NCBI GenBank assembly: GCA_013399895.1 | Contig: VXBA01001682.1 | Location: 62,460-126,459 of the forward strand | Source: Serilophus lunatus | Taxonomy: Eukaryota > Chordata > Aves > Passeriformes > Eurylaimidae | Length of the DNA: 64,000 nucleotides | Reading direction: 5' to 3' | Part shown: positions 59,281 through 64,000 of the stretch, piece after piece | Layout: every line of letters starts with the position of its first letter | Position numbering within the stretch: the first letter of the stretch is position 1 | Made by a program: the position numbers and the translations under genes | Notes under the pieces: generated by a model | What the model saw: the letters and a program-made list of their open reading frames with translations, nothing else | Databases searched by the model: none | Told to the model about the DNA's origin: nothing

Positions 59281-62078
59281 CATACCGTAAGCAAATGTTA
59301 CCATGAAAATATTTTTTATAATATCTATGACTTTCTTTACAGATCATTTCATAATAAGCTCAGATACTTCTCACTTCTCTTATGTCTTTTTCACAGTGAA
59401 GGAAAGACATTTAAATCCTTGGATGATGTGCTTTGTTATTTAGTTTTCAGCATTTTTCTCTAGCAACAGCAATGTATAAATGCCATCAGAAATACTTTTA
59501 ATGAGTCTGTATGGTCAAATTGAACTGTACTATATAATCTAAGATAGATTGTTGTTTGAATATAATTTCTTCATGTCATTGTCTCATCAATCACTTTTCT
59601 TCCTCAAAAAGGTTTTTTCTGTCTCTTTTCTTATTTTCTTGCTTATGGAAATACTAAAATATTCTGAGGCAACAGTTTAAATCCAAATAATCATCATATG
59701 ATTACAATTTAGCAGTATTCAGTATACACTTCTGAATAAAAGCCATCTTTTGTAAAAAAATAATTTTGGGGAGCCTCAGAATACAGGGAAAGGATCTTTG
59801 TTGATATCTTCCTCCATTTTTGTAAATTTCTCAAGAACTATTATGTACTTATTTGCATTTTCTATGGTGTTTATATGTATATAAAAATAATATGACAACT
59901 TTCATTTGTATTAATAACTACTAGGATTATTCTAGCTTGGACTGCAATTTTAAACATTACTATTTCAACGCGTCAGGCATTTTCCTTGCCATTAATAAAG
60001 GCAATTCTCGTAATACTTTAAGTTTGTCTGAAATATTGTGGATGCCTTTTTGCATGCATGGAAACACTTCTCTTGTGCAGAAGGCTCTCACTGGTTCAGT
60101 ACTTTATTTTACTTCTTTGTAATATATGCAGGTAGAATAGATGGCTAGGAACTTGTACTGGAACTGCAGGTAACCTTTTGTAGCTGCTGCTGCCCGTTAT
60201 AAATTAGGACTTCATGCTGCTGTCCTTTGAGTTCAGGAATAACTGCTGCTTCTGATAACATTGTTTTCTCTAGTCTATGTTAGAGTTTATTATTTCTGCT
60301 ATGGAAAATGATCCAATTCTTAAAGGAGACATAAATCTTACATTTACTAGTAGAGACGGGAAAAGGGGAAGTTAGGAAAGCTTCAACATCCTTGTCAGCT
60401 CAGTTTATCACTGGGGCTTTGCTGCTATCCAGAACTTTTGAAACTGTGTGCAAATAGGGGCAATGGCTCCTTTTCCTAACCAGAGTGCAAGTTTATTTGT
60501 AACACAATTTTCTGTCAACAAACCTCAGTATAAAGTAATTAAAATAAATCCAGAGAGAATCATATTTCTGTGACACTTCACTTGCTATTCTATTAAGGTA
60601 TTCCAAATTAATTTATCTGTTTCAAGTACATTTTTATGATAGAAACTTACTTTAGTGATTTGGGAAGTAAAAATAGCTTACTAGCTAATCACAGATACTG
60701 CAAAGAAATTATGCTGTTCACTATTAAAAATAAGGCTGCTAGTTAACATAGGTTGCTAGTTTTATTTTCAAGAACAATTTCAAATTTTATCAAATTAAAT
60801 GCTATAAAAACTTTCAAAATCAGAGTATTTTCTATTGAGATCTCTCACATTTTGAATCTGATCAGTCAAGCTGCATTAGTTCTACAAAATTGAATCCAAC
60901 AGCTTTAATAATATTTATATAATGGTATAAAAGATACTGCTAGTGAAACAATTATGCCTCAGAAACTACAATGAGGTCAGAGGGAAACTACTGTGATGTC
61001 ATAAACCTGAAATACAAAATCAAGAAGCTAGAACAAGTAGTGAAGAAGGGTAAACTAGAAGAATTAGAAGAATAAAAATAAAAGAGAATAGTCACAGAAT
61101 GCAAACTTTGAAGGGTCATGCTTCTTGAGAATGGTAGAAACATCAGTGGATGTGTCATAGAGGGTAGCTTTCAGGAACAAGAAGAATGTCTACACATTAA
61201 GGATCCAAAATATCTAATATAATATAAAAAAAATGAGCTTGCTTGGGTCAAATATTAAGGTATGGTAAAATGTTAAAAGATGTGTTATGAAAGTAGAGCT
61301 GAAATTTGTTCTATTCCTGAATGACTGGAATTAAAAATGAATAAGTGTTTACCTAGAGAAATAAAAATAAATAAGTAATTAATAAGATTTTAAATGCTAA
61401 AATACATTCTATATACCAAATACTATTGATAATGTCAAGCTTAATATTTTTTCTGCATATAGTAATTAACAGATTTCTTCATAAGGTAGTCATAGAACTA
61501 CTAAGAGGTGATGTAATTTCAGCTTCTTTATTTTCATTTTGATGAATGGCAAGATCCTAACTAAAAATGGAAATTTTAACAAATTTATTTAATTCACACT
61601 AAATTAAACATATCAAAATTCTAATTTCAGAAAAGATTGGATTCATTTAAATGAAACAAGGAGTTGAATGGGGAAGGTTAGATTTCCTACATCGCAAACA
61701 CACAAATTATTTATTTACTCCTAAACAATATGAGACAATAAAATCTGATGCTTCATGGTTTCAATTACAGTTGTAATGATACTCCCAATGTCAGAGATTC
61801 TATAAGCAATGAAAATAGATGTAAACAATAGAGGAAGATATTTTACAGTTCAAAATGGAGACCTAGATTACTAGAAGCCTTATATAGTTAGACCTGCTAA
61901 AGTCATTATACCAAAGAGGTTCAGTTGCTATGTAGACAAAAGAAAAGTAAGCAGAACAAACAAACAAAAAATACAAACCAAGAAAGTAGTGATGCCTTAA
62001 GAGGTATGCTTAATATTTTAGAGAATTCACTTTTGCTAGGTAGCTGGATAACTTGGAATATTAAGAGCTAGAAGAGAC

Positions 62079-62396
62079 TGTGTTCTTGTGTGTTTGCATT
62101 CCTGTGTGTAGATAAGTGGGGTACAAGACAAAACATAGAATTAGGCTTCCAGGCCTACTAGGGGGTGGACATAGGTGGGTCTAAGTAATAAGGGGCAATT
62201 TTATTAGATGTTAGGGGAACATAGAAGTAAGAGGGACTTTAGCTAAATATTATGGGGGAGGGGTGCTCAAAATGTTATAAAAATGGGAAGATTGTTACGA
62301 TTTTTCTCTTTAGATCATCAGCCTTTGACCAGTAAAGCTGCTTCTCCCCTTTACTCTGTGTTTTTCAATTTTTTTTATCTGAGGCCCTTACTGCAT
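62079..62396 (+). mobile_element. Probable solo LTR of another ERV family
   Basis: It has a TATA box (TATAAAAAT, 62276-62284) and 47 bp later AGTAAA (62331-62336) followed by GCTGCTTCTCCCCTTTACTC, then a T-rich stretch ending at TTACTGCA. This compact TATA-signal-U5 layout and the phrase AGTAAAGCTGCTTCTCC are typical of retroviral LTRs. U3 contains AGGGGGTGGACATAGG and GGGGGAGGGGTGC. Ends are guesses because no target-site duplication was found. Confidence 0.5.
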
Positions 62397-64000
62397 CAGT
62401 AGAATAGAATAAAATTAAACATAGTCTACATACCATCTCAGATCTGAGTAAGTTTTGTCCCTGTTTTCAAAGGAAGTCAATTATAGTGGTTGTAGGAGCA
62501 GGGGAAGGAGAAAAGGGAATGAATGCCTATTGTCCCATTGAAATTATAGGCAAAACTTTTCAATTTGGGGAATCTTCTTGGCATAAACCTGAAATAACTG
62601 TTCTGGGAAAATATAGTTCTGTAAAAAAAAATAAAAACAAAGCAACAACAACAACAAAAAAAAACCCCAAAAAACAACAAATCCAGAACCAAAACTTAAA
62701 AAATACCCAACTGCTTTGTATATATATTAAAAAACCATCCTTAGTACAGTAATTTCTTTAAACTCTTTACATTTGACATATACTGCATCCAGTCTTGGGT
62801 GATCAAAAATTAAAAATTCCATTCATAGTTCATTATGCATTAAAAAGAAATGCCACCACATTCTGATTTGGGAAACTACCAATCTCCCAAATTAGAAAAA
62901 GTACTCCAGTAGTTTTAAATTACTTCATACTGCCTGAGACCTCTTTCAAACTCAGGTATGTATAATTTTTTTTTTAAGTACCTCAATAATTTTGCACATC
63001 TCCAAATCATGGGTAACTTGAATTCCAATCTTTCTAAAGTAAAGTACATTTTCATGATGAAGAGTACATCTTAATTTTCCCAAGCACAGAACTCACAGGC
63101 AGAAGAGAAAGACAGAAATGTGAAGTCTGGATTGATTTTAGGTCAATCAGAAATAAGAGATGAAAGCCAGTGAAATTTGCATTTATATCAGGGAAGAAGG
63201 TGGTCTTGGTTAGCATTTCTCCCTTTGAATGGTTGATAGTTTTGAAATATCATAAATCACAACACGAAAAGCGAATGTTTGCCACGTCATCAGGATTCTG
63301 AAATACCCTTCTAGTTTCTACTTTATTTTTAATAAGCAGTTAACTATTAGAGATCTGTTCTTATATACTCAAAGCTTAATGACTCATGATTTACTGTAAA
63401 CAATTGTGATGCTCTAGGTTAAAGCCACTTCAGGAGTCTCTATTACTTTGATCTTTCCTGTATTCTTTACTCTTAATGATAAGCTTGTCTGGCTGCTGGA
63501 TGCCCATCCAGAGGCTCTATAACTCCCCCTTCTCAATAGAATAGATGGATAAAATTATTAAAAAAAAAAAAAAACAAAACAAAACACTTGTGAAGTTGAA
63601 GACAAGAAAATTACTGGTTACCATCATGGGCAAACCAAACTCAACTTGAGAAAAATTATTTTAATGTAATGTAATTTAATTTAATTTAATTTAATTTAAT
63701 TTAATTTGTTTATTGTCAAATAAAATAGATTTAGGCAGCAAGAAATACTGCCTGCTCCACCATCATCTCTCCATGGACTATAGAGGAATCTCTGATCAAA
63801 AAATATTTTTCTCACAGTTGCAGTCATATTTTTAAAATTAATTATATAATACTCTCCCTTTCCTCCTATTAATTACTTGACAGTCAGAAAGTGAAGAGGA
63901 AAGGATGAGGATAGGAAGAAAGATTGTTGTTTGAAGCACTTGTATAACTGAATAACAGAAGGTTTATGGAGTCTGTTATGTGGCCTTTTAAATGATTTCA
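62397..64000. other. AT-rich sequence with simple repeats, no gene
   Basis: Includes an A/C-rich tract at 62622-62700 (CAACAACAAC and AAAAACCCC runs), an A run near 63559-63574 followed by CAAAA units, and the (TTTAA)n array. No exon seen. Confidence 0.5.
63672..63717. repeat. (TTTAA)n pentanucleotide array
   Basis: About nine perfect TTTAA units, preceded by two variant TAATG units. Confidence 0.95.

Larger units (their letters stand above)
55681..62078. other. AT-rich sequence, no gene recognised
   Basis: It contains the poly(T) gap near 56531 and a (TA)n run near 59262-59280. No LINE, LTR or exon is recognised. Confidence 0.5.

Noticed and set aside
63282..63289. CCACGTCA, an ATF/UPR-element type site
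   Set aside because: An 8-bp match is expected by chance in a window this size and there is no promoter nearby.
1..64000. CRISPR arrays, operons, ribosome binding sites, phage or plasmid features
   Set aside because: None seen. The repeats are LINEs, LTRs and microsatellites of a vertebrate genome, so prokaryotic features are not expected.

Overview
The window looks like nuclear DNA from a bird. It is AT-rich and gene-poor, with CR1 LINE copies of avian type, several avian-type endogenous-retrovirus LTRs, and a decayed RTE-clade LINE close to the AviRTE group. I found no host protein-coding gene or exon that I can defend, and no tRNA, rRNA or CRISPR. The stretch is most likely intergenic or a very long intron. 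I could not compute composition or search a database. Family names come from recognising sequence patterns, and boundaries are exact only where a target-site duplication is quoted.

Layout. 1-3290: a GC-rich solo LTR on the minus strand (584-3285) with a perfect 5-bp target-site duplication, inflated by three single-N contig joins that each repeat about 390-397 bp. 3291-17740: AT-rich sequence with a CR1 3' end (6698-7138), an A-rich block and a (TA)n tract. 17741-18161: a second type of LTR, minus strand. 22431-22753: an (AAGG)n satellite with an assembly gap. 23241-25612: a broken RTE-clade LINE, minus strand. 29041-29927: another LTR of the second type, interrupted by an inserted segment. 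31948-34224: two LTRs of the long GC-rich type in opposite orientation, about 155 bp apart; the second runs into a 684-N gap that ends in (AAAAG)n. 38376-40362: the longest CR1, plus strand, with a nearly intact reverse transcriptase. 43345-46850: degenerate CR1 pieces, one split by an LTR fragment. 47775-48955: a further long GC-rich LTR. 52930-55680: a CR1 tail, an LTR of the second type and an ancient CR1-like fragment. 62079-62396: a probable LTR of another family. The rest is AT-rich sequence with simple repeats.

The recognisable content is therefore a record of retrotransposition: LINEs that copied themselves by target-primed reverse transcription and retroviral LTRs left mostly as solo copies. 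Every LINE reading frame is truncated or frameshifted. No retroviral gag, pol or env reading frame is present. The most informative items are the RTE element (a candidate horizontally transferred family), the number of related GC-rich LTRs, and the false duplications at 811-2994. I found no new functional system.
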